Assembly (NCBI RefSeq): GCF_032854445.1
Contig: NC_088300.1
Span: forward strand, 47,671,682 to 47,735,681
Length of the DNA: 64,000 bases
DNA from: Liolophura sinensis
Taxonomy: Eukaryota > Mollusca > Polyplacophora > Chitonida > Chitonidae
Direction of reading: 5' to 3'
The position numbers and the translations under genes are program-made. The notes under the pieces were generated by a model. That model was not told where the DNA came from. It searched no databases and saw only the letters and a list, made by a program, of their open reading frames with translations. The stretch's first letter is position 1, and every line of letters starts with the position of its first letter. Of the stretch, positions 19,771 to 32,455 are shown piece by piece.

Positions 19771-22089
19771 TCGGATTTTAGAACTCATTGTCAAAAAAGA
19801 AAAAAAGAAAAAGATAAGCTGGCAATAAACGATATAAATAAACGAAGTACTGTACTAAATTTTTAATTCTTCTGGAATAATCCCATGTGTAAATTCACAC
19901 CCGATTAGTGTTTTTATATAAGACTACATGCAATCCTTACCCAGCTGCTCCCAGGCAATAACAAAAGATAAAAATTAATCGATGTTAAAATAAATGTTGA
20001 CCTTAGCTAGGTACACGAACATGGTTTTAAATCCCTATGTAACAGCATGTTAGTAAAAAAAGGTGCTGACGCAGCTGCGAATACTGAAGGCTGTACATGT
20101 ATATAGTATGATGATGGTATTTGTTTAGTTCACAATAATACACGATGTTTCATTGTCACGTTTGATGAAAATGCAGACAAATATTTGTGATTATTATGAA
20201 ATAAAACAGGTGAAGGAGGTTTGTTGATTTTTGAAGTTGCAACAAATGGTGTTTTTTTGATGAGAGGTACATATAGGATTAACACTACCTTAATTTCATG
20301 ACGATATTTTTTCTTTAACTGCGTTGTTTAGTGTCTGTAATGTATGAATAATGGTAATAATTCTTTACACGTAAGAACTTTTGCGGTTGGCAATTCTGTC
20401 GGATTTTGTCTGGCGTATATACACATTGTCAGTGTTTTCATTATAATATAAAAATTTGTACATATTTATCGTGTCGCACAAATCTTTTATATAGTTCCCT
20501 CAGTTAATAACACGTCAACAGAAGGGTGGACGACTTACGGAAAAAGTCTGTAACATGACGATAGTTATCTATGTTGTGTATAGACGTTTGTGGTTATTTC
20601 AGTAAGATACGATCAGCGGAAAGTGTCTACTGTTTTTCTTTTGTTATGTGAATATCTGGTTACCGGAGATAAGTGTAAAATCTGGTATATAAAGGGTGCC
20701 AAAATAGAAATAGCATTATTTTCACATGACAAATCTGCTTTAGTTCAGATAAGGTAGTTAGTTCAGTGGGCTTTCATTTTCATCAAATTTATACAATGAG
20801 AAAGTATGCGTGGCAGTAATCATAAAATAAGGAATGAGCGAGGATACCATGTAAGAAGTGAAGGTTCCTCTCACCATCTACATCGTGTCCCTACCCTGTG
20901 CTACATATGTCACAGTTTCTCTTTGTTTACACAAAGAGGTCCAAATCGCACAAAAAACACAGGCAAGTATGATATATGTATAACATAACAGTTTCTAGCC
21001 TAACAGGGAATAACATAATCCATCCGGACATCAGTAAGATGCTCAGTCAATTGAACAGAATTGTTTTAAACTGCAGTAGCAATGCAGTGTTTTTTATTTT
21101 AAATTTATTTCATAATTTCTTTATTTATGAAATTAGTAGTTTGACAGTAAAGAATATTTCATGTATACGGCAGGGGTCGTATTCATAAATTGAAAAGGAT
21201 GTTATACGTTATGGCTCCTCCGTCCATCAAGCGAAGTTCTTGAGCAAAGCCTCAAACACCGATTAAATAAATAAATAGATCTAAAGCCAAAGAAAAACTA
21301 TAGGCAACGACCTCTTCATATTCGAATTTTACACGCTGGCCCATGATAAAGTTCTCAATTAATAAGAAGGTGTAGGCCATACACTCTATTGATTTACTGT
21401 GGATTGGCCGACACATCTGTGACCAAACATCACTGTTAGCTCATATCGATTACATTGATCTGACATTGTCAGTAATAGCCCATGTTTAATTAAGTGTTGT
21501 CAGGCGCAGAACCCCTGTACAGCTAGCCAGGGATACATCTTGTCATAATGCGGTACTTACATTTCTATTATATAAGAGTGATTCTCAGAAGCAATATAGA
21601 TAGATATATTGTATTCTTTCAAAAAATGATTCTCTTAAGTTTAAAAGAAAATCAGCTGTCTGTGTGATGCTAGAATGTATTCTGTTGTTGCAGAAAAATC
21701 TTCTGTTAAATATAACACATATTCTACCGAAAGATTCTATCCGACTAACAGGATGCTATGTTGAGTGTGACAGATTATTGTGTTATAAGAAGAAAATACA
21801 ATTAAACATCAGTCAGACAAGAGACTTTCTGTTAAAATTATCAGATTAATTTTTTCAGTGTATGGGAGACCTGTTCCAAATTCATGACGTTTGGTTACAA
21901 CTGAAATTTGAGAGTCTTATAGACTTCTTAAATCAGTAACAACACAAAGACTTCTTGATTAGTACCTTCTAACGTTGAATGCTTACTCAATGTACAAAAA
22001 TCAGCTAGAATTAACAGTGTTTTTTCTTGATAGGAGTTAATATATTTCTGCTGATAACGTGCGAAGAAAAAAAAAGAATAAGAAAAATT

Positions 22090-22335
22090 CTGATGAAATG
22101 ATCATATATTCCTGAAGATATTATGGTATGCAATTTTATCAAAATTATTCTAAAACATTTTATGTATCTCCTTTTTTTCTTGATAGAAAGAAAGGGCTAT
22201 ATTCCTGCTTATTACTTGCGATTGCCGAGATCAGAAATGTTCTATTATCTGATGAAAAGATTACATATTCCAGAGAAGAGTTTGGTATTCAAATTTATCA
22301 AAATTATTCTAATCCATTCAACTACTCGTGTGTAA
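22090..22335. repeat. About 165-bp imperfect direct repeat
   Basis: GATATTATGGTATGCAATTTTATC-like and AAGAGTTTGGTATTCAAATTTATC-like segments, each followed by AAAATTATTCTAA, occur at about 22115 and 22280 with similar upstream CATATTCC. It suggests an old AT-rich tandem repeat. Confidence 0.5.
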
Positions 22336-22924
22336 AATAGTTTAAACCTTTCAGTAATGTTGTTCGCGTCAATAGTAAACATTGTCTTTGAGACATTTTC
22401 GTGCAAACCAGTCGCCACGAAACATTATGTCATATATTCAGTTAAATTGTCTCCAGAAATTATGTGTGATTTTCTGAAAACTGTTCCATTGCTATAGTCC
22501 TAAAATCTAATTACGCCAACGGTTATTTGTCACATGGCATTGATGTGAATACAACCAGAGCCAGTAGACTTTTTCTTTAAGATCTGTAGTTGTTCGCAAA
22601 AAGTTTGTTTAACGTGTCTCGCTTACTAGTTATCTACTGAGGAACGGATTATATGTGCCCCGCTTTCCTCGCCGCTGTGGCCGGCGGCACGATTTTTGTT
22701 GTTGAGAGTATAAGGCTAATTTCTTGCTCGAAATTCTAATACATGTTCCATGGAAATCTAGTTTTTGCTATGCTGGATTCCCATATGACATTTGTTTCTA
22801 TGTGTTGATTGTTTGCCACTCAGAAACTGGCTGTCCGGAACTGTATTTCAAGTCTCATCCTGCATTTTAGCTTTTTAGCTGGGGCAATCAGCCGCATGAG
22901 ACCTTTATACGTACTTGTTTCTTA

Positions 22925-22995
22925 TAAAATGAGGTCGTCACAATATGGCTGACATATTGCCAGCGCGGCGTTAAGCTATATTCATTCATTCATTT
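22925..22995. repeat. Dispersed repeat tail (ATATGGCTGACATATTGCC)
   Basis: CAATATGGCTGACATATTGC followed by GGCGTTAAGC and (ATTC)n is the reverse complement of the motif at 63800-63865 (CTTAACGCCACATCGGCAAT; TTTCAGCCATATCGTG). A third copy lies at about 31262. This is an interspersed family with a tetranucleotide tail. Confidence 0.65.
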
Positions 22996-25362
22996 ATATA
23001 ATTAGGCAATGATGGCTGCTCTTCCGAAGCCTGCCGTCACATAGTAAGTATTATAAAACAAATCGATCCAGGCTGCTTTTTTTTTTTTTTTCGTTTTCAA
23101 GTACATTCATCAATCGTGTTCTTTCAGACCATGCAGGCTGTAAAACATATCAATACTTAGAGTTACCTCTACGTTTGCTTTACCAGAACAACTATAGAGA
23201 ATAATCAGTGATTCAGTACACAGAAAACAACAAAAGAGTACACCGCTTGAGCCGACTTGTTTTAGGTGCGTGAGCAACATTCCTATTATGGATGAATGCT
23301 ACAATAAAAATGAACGTGTGAATTTTAGCAGAAAGCCACTTGTGTGAGTGATGCTAGAATATATGCTGTTATGATAGCATAATACTGTGTCATCTTCAAC
23401 ATGATATTTCGTTATTGTCTGATTTACTGGTTTTCCAATATACCCAGGCCAGTATATTATCATGCACACATCGTACGCTCATTGTCCTAAACAGGTCTAC
23501 GTAAATACACTAAATACGCTCAAAAATACGTCTAATATTATCGTCTTTTAACTATTCATTTAAACTTTCAGTTGATAACATGGTACATGAATTATCTTTC
23601 TAGCCATCCTGTTATATGGAGACTGGTCTATGTTAATCCTATGTCAGTTTTATTATCCTGGGGCCGAGCGACTATTCCGAAGGTGGGTGTCATCACGCCA
23701 CACCCGTTGCTTCCCACTCACTTATCCCGGCTCCAGGTATACTAAAACACGGGCTTACTCCACAACCCAGACAAACCTATATATTAGTTATCTCTGATAG
23801 CCCAGAAAAAGTGCTACCCTCAAAATTTAAAAATTCGGTAACACCGTTCGATATTTACCTTACCATTAAATCTGCTGACTCACTGTCTTGGTATCATCAC
23901 CGAACAAAAATTGCATTAAGACGACACCCACAGGACTTTCTGTCCAAAACGTGCGAAAAAACAGGTTGCATGTAACCTGGGCGTAGTTCGTCCTATCTCA
24001 TTTACAAGCATAGCACAGGAGCTCATATAAAAGCTTTTTCATATAGTGTGAGGGGAACAAATATGGAACAGAGGACAGTTCGCTGGGTAGCTCACTATCT
24101 TGCCCCAGTTTGCAGACATCGCATGACCCCGTGTATCACATGAACAGCGCGAAGCAGTTACGGCTGGATTCACCCATTCACTGAGAAACCATCCCCTGCA
24201 TTTCCACCCTGGTGAACATGTTTCGAATTTGGTGAAGACTGAGGAGAACTTACAAAATTTAAGTATATCAGTTACCTCACTTAAAGCTATGGAGGGGTTC
24301 AAGCCGGCATTTCGGGTCATGACACCCGCTCGGGTTGAGATAGCGAAGTATTAATCTCTAGTCTCTAGTCTTGCTACACGAATGTCGCAGAGCTGAAAAT
24401 TACATCTGAAAATTATTGAATGTGGCTCAAGTTGGAATAAAGTTCTCGAAAAAAAATAAATGGTACATAACTGAAAAGTAGATCACGAGGGCTCATGGTT
24501 ACAGGATTCTAATTTGAATAGAAATAAAAAATGAAAATAAGCATTAAAGTTGTAGAGATGGTCTTGGAATACACATCTACACAACTAGGTTCAGCCGCGT
24601 TAGAGAAAAGCAAACATAAATAATTCAATATGGCTGGCGCCAGATCAAGTGACACATGGTAGCCAAATTTTGCGTTGCATCAGTCTGAATGATGTTCTAA
24701 ACATGAACAAGTTTCAGATGCATAGTCGTAGTAGTGTATGCAAAACAATAGGATCCCAAGCATGAATGACTAGAATACAACAACAACAACAACATTTTAA
24801 CGCCATTATATACGTGGGTAGAGTCATTCGCTGCTTTTAATGACGACATCTTAATGAATAACAATGTCTTTCCACAAAAGTCCCAGCCATGCGTTACGCA
24901 GTGACAAATAACTACTATTCATAAACTGAACGTATAACTATAACACTATATCACCTAAGCCACTGAACTTTTTATGGCATTTACGGACGTAAAATGCTTA
25001 AATATTAAAATGGTATAAATCATTTCGTGCCTGCCAAAGTATAAAACTAGATATATAGATAAAGGATGACTTAAAATATAAGTGACTGTAAGAGCAAACC
25101 AAAAAGTTTTTTTCTGTGTAAACCGATTACTTAACTTCACTAATAAACTGCTTGATAAGCCGCCTTAATAGCATGTATATACAGAAATAGCCAAATAATT
25201 CAAATGAAATTACATGCCACCGTGCATTTGTGTCGTCTTGGATAACAGTCACAAGACTTCCGACTCATACTGGCATCGAGTTGGATATAGCCTATTTAAT
25301 GCCCACACCGAGCTGATGCACACTTGCTTTTAGCACTTTCGTTGCTTCGAATTCGAATAGGC

Positions 25363-25917
25363 TCACAGTCTGGAGACAACAGAACAATTAGCAGAGGAGA
25401 GAACAAAACCACTGTCCGAGGCATTCAGTCGGGAAGAGTTGAAGGTTGAAGACGCCAGTGGTTGAAGTGGGAAAATGCCGCTACCAATTGTAATTCTGCG
25501 TGGACCTTCGCTGGGGAGACGAGTGGAGCCTCTCTGCTTATTCAGTCGTCGGGGACGTGCTTCGGATTCATCAGACTGGCCAATCACAAACCTAGGACGG
25601 CTTTGATGTGAGATAGCTCTGTTAATGACGTCATCGGACACAATACCAAGCGGTTGAATGGCGTTCCTCAACTTGCACAGAGGGATATCGCAAAAGTTGA
25701 GAGAGGCACTCATAGAGCGGAGCGTGGCTCGGAAGTTCCGATCATCAAGATGATCACACTGTCGTCTGCTCCACCGGAATACAGCATCCCATTTTGCCTC
25801 CTCCGTTGCCCTTAGGTTAGATTTCGATAAAATAGTCGCTACTACGTTCTGGGAAAGGGCTTCAAACGCCCGTTGTCGCAAGAGATCTTGTGCGTTCAGG
25901 CACACGAAATCCATGAT
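25363..25917 (-). CDS. BTB-BACK exon 5 (BACK and C-terminal tail)
   Basis: Acceptor TTATTTTTCAG/ATCATG. It codes the BACK domain and about 80 further residues rich in Arg, Ser and Pro (RPRRLNKQRG, GPRRITIGSG), then stop at 25363. Confidence 0.9.
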   Translation of the reverse strand: MMDFVCLNAQDLLRQRAFEALSQNVVATILSKSNLRATEEAKWDAVFRWSRRQCDHLDDRNFRATLRSMSASLNFCDIPLCKLRNAIQPLGIVSDDVINRAISHQSRPRFVIGQSDESEARPRRLNKQRGSTRLPSEGPRRITIGSGIFPLQPLASSTFNSSRLNASDSGFVLSSANCSVVSRL

Positions 25918-28900
25918 CTGAAAAATAATCAGCAAAATACATGTAGATACCCGAATTATGTAGATAAATGGCCAGCTGCTTAATGTACAAGTGTTCGCTC
26001 TAGTCAAAAGTAGCCAGCAGATTCTGTCCATTTAACAAAAAATTAACAAAAAACTATTCTACTCTGCAAACAGGATGAACAGGAACAGTTGTTGGCAAAA
26101 CGAGCTATTAGTTCACTTACCGTTAACCACTGAGGTTGCGGGTTTTATGTTACATGGTGTCTAAGATAACCGAGGAGGTGGTTTCCCAAAGGCTCCCTCA
26201 ACTAAAAGATCTGACAGCCCTCATGGGTGGAGATTAGTAAGGCACCAAAAAATATACAGGTCCGTTATTAAGCAGGAAAGGTGCGCAAAGGTACAAGAGT
26301 TGTTGTTTTTACCTCCAGACTGATAATCTTTGTCCATTTGAAACTTGAATACGGCTGAGTTGACAACAGAAGTGGAAGTACTCTCTTCTGCGTGATACAC
26401 GCGCGTGCGTACTGACAACACGTCATCCTCAGGTCATCCAGTCCATATGTGTCCGCCACATTCATAAGCCCTGGAAATGAAAGGAAAGAGATTTTTTCTG
26501 AAGACATCAGTACAAAATGTATTTTATATCACTGATCTGTTGTGTACAACCTTAAGTAAACTGTTATTACCAAAGGTGAAAGACCGCAGAAAAAAAGAAA
26601 ATATTTACCATAATGCAACAGCATGGTAACGAACGAAATCTAGGTTTTCGAAATAACAAAAGTATTTGATAAATATAAATATATAAAGATCAAATCAGAG
26701 ATTGACTTCACAGTGGTCTTACGACACAGCAAGACATTCAAACAGTAAAAAAAAGAAACTGACTTTCTGATTGGGTAACTTGACCGAAATTGACAGCGTA
26801 TTTAAATCAGTTATCCTACTTTGCACTCATGCGTTTCCTGTCTGGCCGAAGAAGGTTAGCAAATTAGAAATGCCGCTAGAATACATAAGTAGACATGCAG
26901 CATATCACGGCCCTGGGAAGTAGGGTCTGCATACTGTGTATCGGGACTGTTGCTCAGAAACAATCATTTGTTACAGCGTGTATCTCGTATAAGATTTAAT
27001 GGTATTCCAACTTACCTATGACGTTGTCTTGTGCGATGTGTATCCGCCCACTGTGTAGGAAGGTGATGACCTCTCGAAATGGTTCCGGTTCAAAATCTGT
27101 TACGCGGATTACGAGTTGGCGGGAAACTTTGGATGTGTCTGTCTTCCTCACTTTGGTAAAATTACGGAGTCGGGAAATTAGCCTCGTCTTTGTGGACTTT
27201 TTCGAAGTGAGTTTTTCAACTGGGGTGTCGGTAAATATGATCGAGAAGAAAACTCTACAAAATAAATACAAATACATGTAAAAAATAAAATATTGATTTT
27301 ATATCAATAAGTCAACCAGATTCATTGCATGATTAAAACACAAAGTAAACATTTACAATAACGAGATTCTCTTGGCTTTATGGAAAAAACCCAAACGCAG
27401 AAATTACGAAGAGAATTCAGAACCCAAACGCATGAAACACGAATGGGATTCACAACCAAAATGCAAAAAAAAAACACGGGATTCACAACTTAACCGCAGA
27501 GGACACGAATGCGATTCACAACCAAAATGCAAAAAACACGGGATTCACAACTCAACTGCAGAGGATACGAAGGGAATTCAGAACCCAAACGCAAGAAACA
27601 CGAATGGGATTCACAACCTACACGCAGGAAACACGAAATTGAATTGCTATATGAAGTTCATAGGACTGTTTCGTTATTGGAATTAGTACCACAGTCACCA
27701 TGATCACATAACATGAATGACTCGTTTAGCTGAATGAATGACCAGTAATTTAAAACGGGTTTCAATTATGTTTGAAAGATATGTGTGTGGACGATTGACA
27801 GCATCAAACCTCAAAATGACACAAAAAGAGTCAATACCTGCTTCTTGTTGCTAGTATGGCTTTCACGCCATAGACGGGCACTTTCTCCTTGCCGACGATG
27901 AAGACAACGTCACACATTTCCGGCGAGCTCGTGATGAAGAGGAGATCAGCACAGAGGGCGCTGTTGTCCCTGTAGGCCATGACTTCCGCCATTCTGGTTT
28001 CATCTATGGTCTCATACACGCTCTCTTGTTCATTAGCAACCGGACTGTCCTTCGTCCTCGTTTCTGAGTTGCTGTTTGTCACCACTCTAGGAACTGAAAT
28101 TTAAAATATAATATTGTAACGTGCAACCATTTGCTAACAATATAAGAATCACACAAATATATTTACTCGTTGAGTAAATAGATTATACGAGTATGTCAAG
28201 ACATGCTAAGCTACACTGCTTGAAACTTCTGTAAAAAACACGATGACGGGGATATAAAGTGGTGTCAATGCTTCACAGACTTGTGGAGTAGATCTACAAA
28301 AATTACAGTACAAATTCACCCCTTCAACAAAGAGGTTATATAAATCTAAGCTGTTTACATTTTCTATGTATACATGATATTTTGGTCTACAGATCAACAA
28401 AAAATACTCTCATGTAGGGTTACAATATTGATTATTTATTTCAGTGCATCTATTTTATTTCATTTACTCATTTGAATGGTGTTTTACGCCATACTCAAGA
28501 ATGTTTCACTTATACGACCGCGGAGCGCGGGGGTAACTCACGACCATCAGCAGGTTGCACATATTTTAGATGTAACTTTGCATAATATTAAATTGGTAAA
28601 CATATGACTATTGTTCATACCTTCGCAGAACCTTGCCTGTGAAAAAGCATGTGGCTATGCTGTAGTTTTACTGCCCCTGCTTACGTATAATTGTTTGTAA
28701 ATCAGAAGAGAGTTGTTCACTACAGAAAAATACACTTTACAGTTAGTCAAACTGCCAGCAGACTTCACTGTAAAAATCACTGTAAAATAACATTTGTTAT
28801 TACAGTGTGTGGTCATGTATGCTCATCGGCCGATTGGTCGCAAATTAATATATCACATAACGACAGTCAAAAGTAACTGCATACACCGGAAGTGTTGTTA

Positions 28901-29058
28901 GTGTCTGTCATGCATTCATGAATTCTATGCTTTCTGTTGTGATTCATTAGCTTTCGATTTCACATAAAAGGTGATTTAAAAAAAACAAACGGCATAGGGA
29001 AGGTGAAGAGCTTACCATTCATAAGGTAAACGATGTGATCAAAGTCCACGTTATCCAT
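25363..29058 (-). CDS. BTB-BACK domain protein, 5 exons
   Basis: Exons (minus): 29058-29016, 28093-27838, 27254-27016, 26470-26313, 25917-25363; all phases agree and give 416 residues. Seen: MDNVDFDHIVYLMN start, an acidic linker, then a BTB fold (LCADLLFITSSPEMCDVVFI, VYGVKAILATRSRVFF) interrupted by a basic Lys/Arg/Thr-rich insert (about 110-140). It continues FEPEPFREVITFLHSGRIHI, a BACK region (VADTYGLDDLRMTCCQYA, IMDFVCLNAQDLL, EEAKWDAVFRWSR) and a low-complexity Arg/Ser tail. Known: BTB domains pair proteins, and BTB-BACK proteins often act as cullin-3 adaptors. The layout recalls the arthropod serine-enriched (gprs-like) BTB family, though this is from memory. No Kelch repeats are seen. 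Cellular role is unknown. Confidence 0.88.
26313..26470 (-). CDS. BTB-BACK exon 4
   Basis: Acceptor CTTTCATTTCCAG/GGCT. Codes GLMNVADTYGLDDLRMTCCQ, the helix pair linking BTB to BACK. Donor CTGGAG/GTAAAA, phase 0. Confidence 0.9.
27016..27254 (-). CDS. BTB-BACK exon 3 (C-terminal half of BTB)
   Basis: Acceptor TTTATTTTGTAG/AGTT completes the Arg codon, giving ATRSRVFFSIIF. The basic insert is followed by FEPEPFREVITFLHSGRI. Donor ATAG/GTAAGT, phase 1. Confidence 0.92.
27372..27650. repeat. About 30-33-bp minisatellite in BTB intron 2
   Basis: GATTCACAACCAAAATGCAA and AGAACCCAAACGCA-type units. GATTCACAAC recurs at 27447, 27480, 27513, 27542 and 27608. It is intronic to the minus-strand gene. 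Confidence 0.8.
27838..28093 (-). CDS. BTB-BACK exon 2 (N-terminal half of BTB)
   Basis: Acceptor AAATTTCAG/TTCCT. Encodes an acidic linker, then ADLLFITSSPEMCDVVFIVG and VPVYGVKAILATRSR, the D-V-x-F..H/Y-A-I-L-A-x-R-S core of BTB. Donor AGCAG/GTATTG, phase 2. Confidence 0.9.
28450..28557 (-). mobile_element. SINE family 1 fragment in BTB intron 1
   Basis: GGTGTTTTACGCCATACTCA, AATGTTTCACTTATACGACC and CTCACGACCATCAGCAGGTT match the reverse complement of the SINE, with a 60-base deletion in the middle. Confidence 0.8.
29016..29058 (-). CDS. BTB-BACK exon 1 (start)
   Basis: ATG at 29058 codes MDNVDFDHIVYLMN. Donor AATG/GTAAGC, phase 1. The 43-base exon joins exon 2 in frame (LMNVPRVV). Confidence 0.8.
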
Positions 29059-30799
29059 GTTATGCTGTGATTTGGTACAGTTGTGATTTTGGAAGTAAGG
29101 AGTGTAGAAGTAATGGCTGCTGCTTACGACCTCTGATGTCCTGCCTTGTAGTGTTGGTCAGTGAATGTGACAAAATGACTACATGGATGAGAATTTATAC
29201 CCAGTCTAATCTCACCCTTCAGGGTTATCCGCATATGCCCGCTGTGAGACCATGCTGTGTGTATATTAACCCGTGATTGCCTCTTAATGCCCATTGTCTA
29301 CTGGGATCGGAAGCGCGTCCGTTTTCCATGGCTAAATTTGGGATTCCCCTCACCACGCAAATTAACTCAGTTCATTTGTCATACAGCCGAGTGGCTTAGC
29401 ATAGCAGTGGTACCTGCGGCGTTTGATCGTTGAGAGTTGTTAATTGCTGTCTGTGAAGCAGTTCTCTGAAAATCTGTATCCTCTGGTTAGTTCCGTGATG
29501 TAACTCCTTCGTATAAAAAGTAATCAAAATATATTATTGTTATTTACTGGGACTAATATAGTCCCAGTTATTTACAAGCCGCCGCGTTTATGGAGGAGGT
29601 TATATATGTTCGTCGGTACTAATGGCTGAGATATAACCCGAAGACTTAAATAATGACACATGGCCAGAACGGTAACATGGAAGTGCAGACATAGCCAAGC
29701 CCCACCATAACAGACCCGTGAAATTTCTTAAAACTGTCGACAGATATTGAGCTTGGTGTTTTCTCGGTCTACAAACCATGAAGAAATGTTTATTTCCCAA
29801 ATTACAGTACAAAGAAAAGCTTACTAGAACATATACGGCTTCCTGTGTACTTTGTCGGTTGTACGTAAGGTCAAGGAGAGCACAGCTTCGTGGGGAATGC
29901 CCTTCTAATCAACGCTTCCCTCGACCCGAATCAAGAAAAGGTGTTAAACACACTGGCAACAACAGCGAGGATTAGCCAGTTGATTGATAAATAAGAGCAC
30001 AGGGGCAGACAGATCCCAGTTGTGCCATCAAGTAATTACAAGGACATTGATTTGATGTTAATTAGTCAACTTGATTGCAGAATAGAGAGATTGGCCTTAG
30101 TAATGGACAGCCAGAGACAGTTATTTTTCTATAAACTCCATGGTTCCGCATTTCCATATCCCATTCGAGTCAAAATAACGGGCGTTGTATGCACACCTTA
30201 CGCTGTTTCGCTAAGAAAGTAACGTAAGAAATGTTGTAAACAAATCACTTATACCATCTGTCCAACAAATTACCTAAGAATGAAAAAGAGACTCGGCAGC
30301 TACATATAAATATATAGTTTACTTAACTTTTTATTTCTTCGTAATGTCTTGATGCACGGTTTCAGCATGGTTAACTATCCCGGTGCCATGTGACTTGGTC
30401 GTTGCTTTAATGTTATTGTTTTTTCTTTCCTTTTTTTTTTAAATATATGATGTCAACAGCATTTTGAATAATCCTATACCAGTAACGTTTGATAGACTGC
30501 AAGAAACTTAAGTGCATTTCTTTTACCTAATTCTTCCTATTTATTTATTGATTTATTTTGATGTTTTACCTTCATTCTGCTCAGCCAAGGTGCTGTAAGT
30601 TGTTGTTACTGAAGCATTTACTTAAACAGTTAGAATATACCTCTATATCTGCGGTAAACCAACTATCCCACTATCGTCGCCGCTCAGGTTTTACTCTTTA
30701 TGCTGTAACCCTTTTATATTGGGTGTGACGTACGGTTTACATCCCTAGGTAACTTTGGTGTTACAGTTCCACTAAGATTTTTCGTACCGATACGCTGAT

Positions 30800-30932
30800 G
30801 GATTGGCGTCTTAAGCCGTGTTCAAGACTTTTTCGATTATGTGTGACGACGGTCAGTTTTATGTGTGTGAACAACCGTCGTATAAGCGAAATATTCTTGA
30901 GTACGGTGTAAAACACCATTCAAATAAATATG
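30800..30932. mobile_element. Two SINE family 1 tails in inverted arrangement
   Basis: 30800-30850 (GGCGTCTTAAGCCGTGTTCAA..GTGTGACGACGGTCAG) is a degenerate minus-strand tail. 30873-30932 (CGTCGTATAAGCGAAATATT; AAACACCATTCAAATAAATA) is a well-kept plus-strand tail. They form a head-to-head pair. Confidence 0.65.
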
Positions 30933-31159
30933 TGTGTGGAGCTCAAAGTAAACCAAGGCCCTTTCCCATAAAGATATCTGAAAATATCTTAGAGCACAGG
31001 AACAGGACTGGTTTGCCCGGTGTCAGTAAAATGTAGCTGGGTGGTGTTTTAGGTCTGGTGTTTTGGGCATACTTCAGTGGCGGCGAGCATGGACTCGCCC
31101 TGCCACAAGAAGACAATATATATGTACACACACCTAATTACTCCTCGCCTTTATATGAC

Positions 31160-31300
31160 TGAAAAGTTGTAAGTACGACATTAAACCCCAAGCATTAATT
31201 CATTCATTTCTGGCCTAAACACGCAGGCAAATCAGCCAAAAGTAGAGTTGTATGAATGATTATGGCCTAACGCCACATCTTCGATATTTCAGACATATCT
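31160..31300. repeat. SINE 2-type tail and TAACGCCACATC repeat
   Basis: AAGTACGACATTAAACCCCA followed by AGCATTAATTCATTC resembles the end of SINE family 2. GGCCTAACGCCACATCTTCG..TTTCAGACATATC resembles the repeat at 63800-63865. Confidence 0.5.
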
Positions 31301-32212
31301 TGTGTATTGAGGAATTGAGTATGGCATTTCATGGTGTTCATCTTATTTGAATTCCGAGGAAATTCCTTGACATTGCGGTGCGTTGTGTTGCCATACCGTT
31401 CGACTACGACTGTTTCTACTGTGTGAACTGGGTTGAATATGCAGTTTGATTTCCTAGACAATTTGCTGGTATTCAGTTCGATAACGATTTACTGTATCTC
31501 CGTGCAGTGTGTAATGCGAAGTTCCCTTTCCGTTACAGTATCTTGACTTACTGCACGAAGGCACTGATACATCAGGGCAACCATTTATTCATTTATGTTG
31601 GCTATGTTGAATTTGCAGCAATCTTGAAATATTAGAGCACTGCATTTGACTAAAACTTCGACCACTACTAACATACCGGTAATCATTTTGTTTCATTTTG
31701 AGAGTTTTATTCTTCTCTGAAAGACAATTTCAGGTTAATTTGGAAGGAAATATCATACCAGATAAATGTTACTTTCAGTGCCAAAAAAGAATAGATTACG
31801 ATTATTATTTTCCTCAAAATATGCACTTTTTGTGCCTATTTTTTTATGCATATTGCATTATTAAAACATTAGAATGGTCTGTACAGAAAAAATAACAACA
31901 GAAAAGAACGAAATTTGAAAGGGCAAATAGTTGTAAAGGCTAATAGTGTTGGCGTGGCTGAAGTTTGCATAAACCATGGAGGTCAGAGTGCAAATAATAA
32001 CTAAACGAAACTATTGTTCGAACACACTTACATGTATGTAAGCAGGTGGACTACCTTTATTGTGCGTAAGGGGAAATGTAGATATGTAGACAAAGTGTTA
32101 AACATAAGCACACGGTCGCTGCGGGAAGGGGATGGGTGAAGGGCAAGGAGTGGACCGGGCGGGCGCATAACGTGATTTAACTCGACGGGGTGTGCATGGA
32201 TAATGACGGATC

Positions 32213-32455
32213 AATTACACAAGTGTAGACTAATCAGTGTTAACCATTAGTTTGAATCAAGTGTTGTTCAGTCCCATTACACAGGTGAAAGATAATCAAT
32301 GTTGATCAGCAACTCATTGAACGTGTTGTTGACGCAGATCAGAGATAATCAGTGTTGATCATTAGATTGAATCAAGTGATGATTCAGTTCCACTGCACAA
32401 GTGAAAGATAATCAATGTTGATCAGCAACTCATTGAACGTGTTGTTGATGTAGTT
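32213..32455. repeat. 116-bp tandem repeat, about 2 copies
   Basis: GAAAGATAATCAATGTTGAT followed by CAGCAACTCATTGAACGTGT occurs at 32287 and 32403. Related half-units (CAGTGTTGATCATTAG..TTGAATCAAG) lie between. Confidence 0.75.

Larger units (their letters stand above)
19771..25362. other. Gene-poor AT-rich intergenic region
   Basis: No exon with recognisable domain or phased splice sites. Contains SINE-like debris at 21150-21275 (GAATATTTCATGTATACGGC; AAACACCGATTAAATAAATA), a duplication at 22090-22335, a repeat tail at 22925-22995 and a homopolymer T run at about 23078. Confidence 0.5.

Noticed and set aside
25363-29058. Kelch-family protein
   Set aside because: BTB and BACK are present, but no Kelch repeats follow before the stop and no further exon is in phase.
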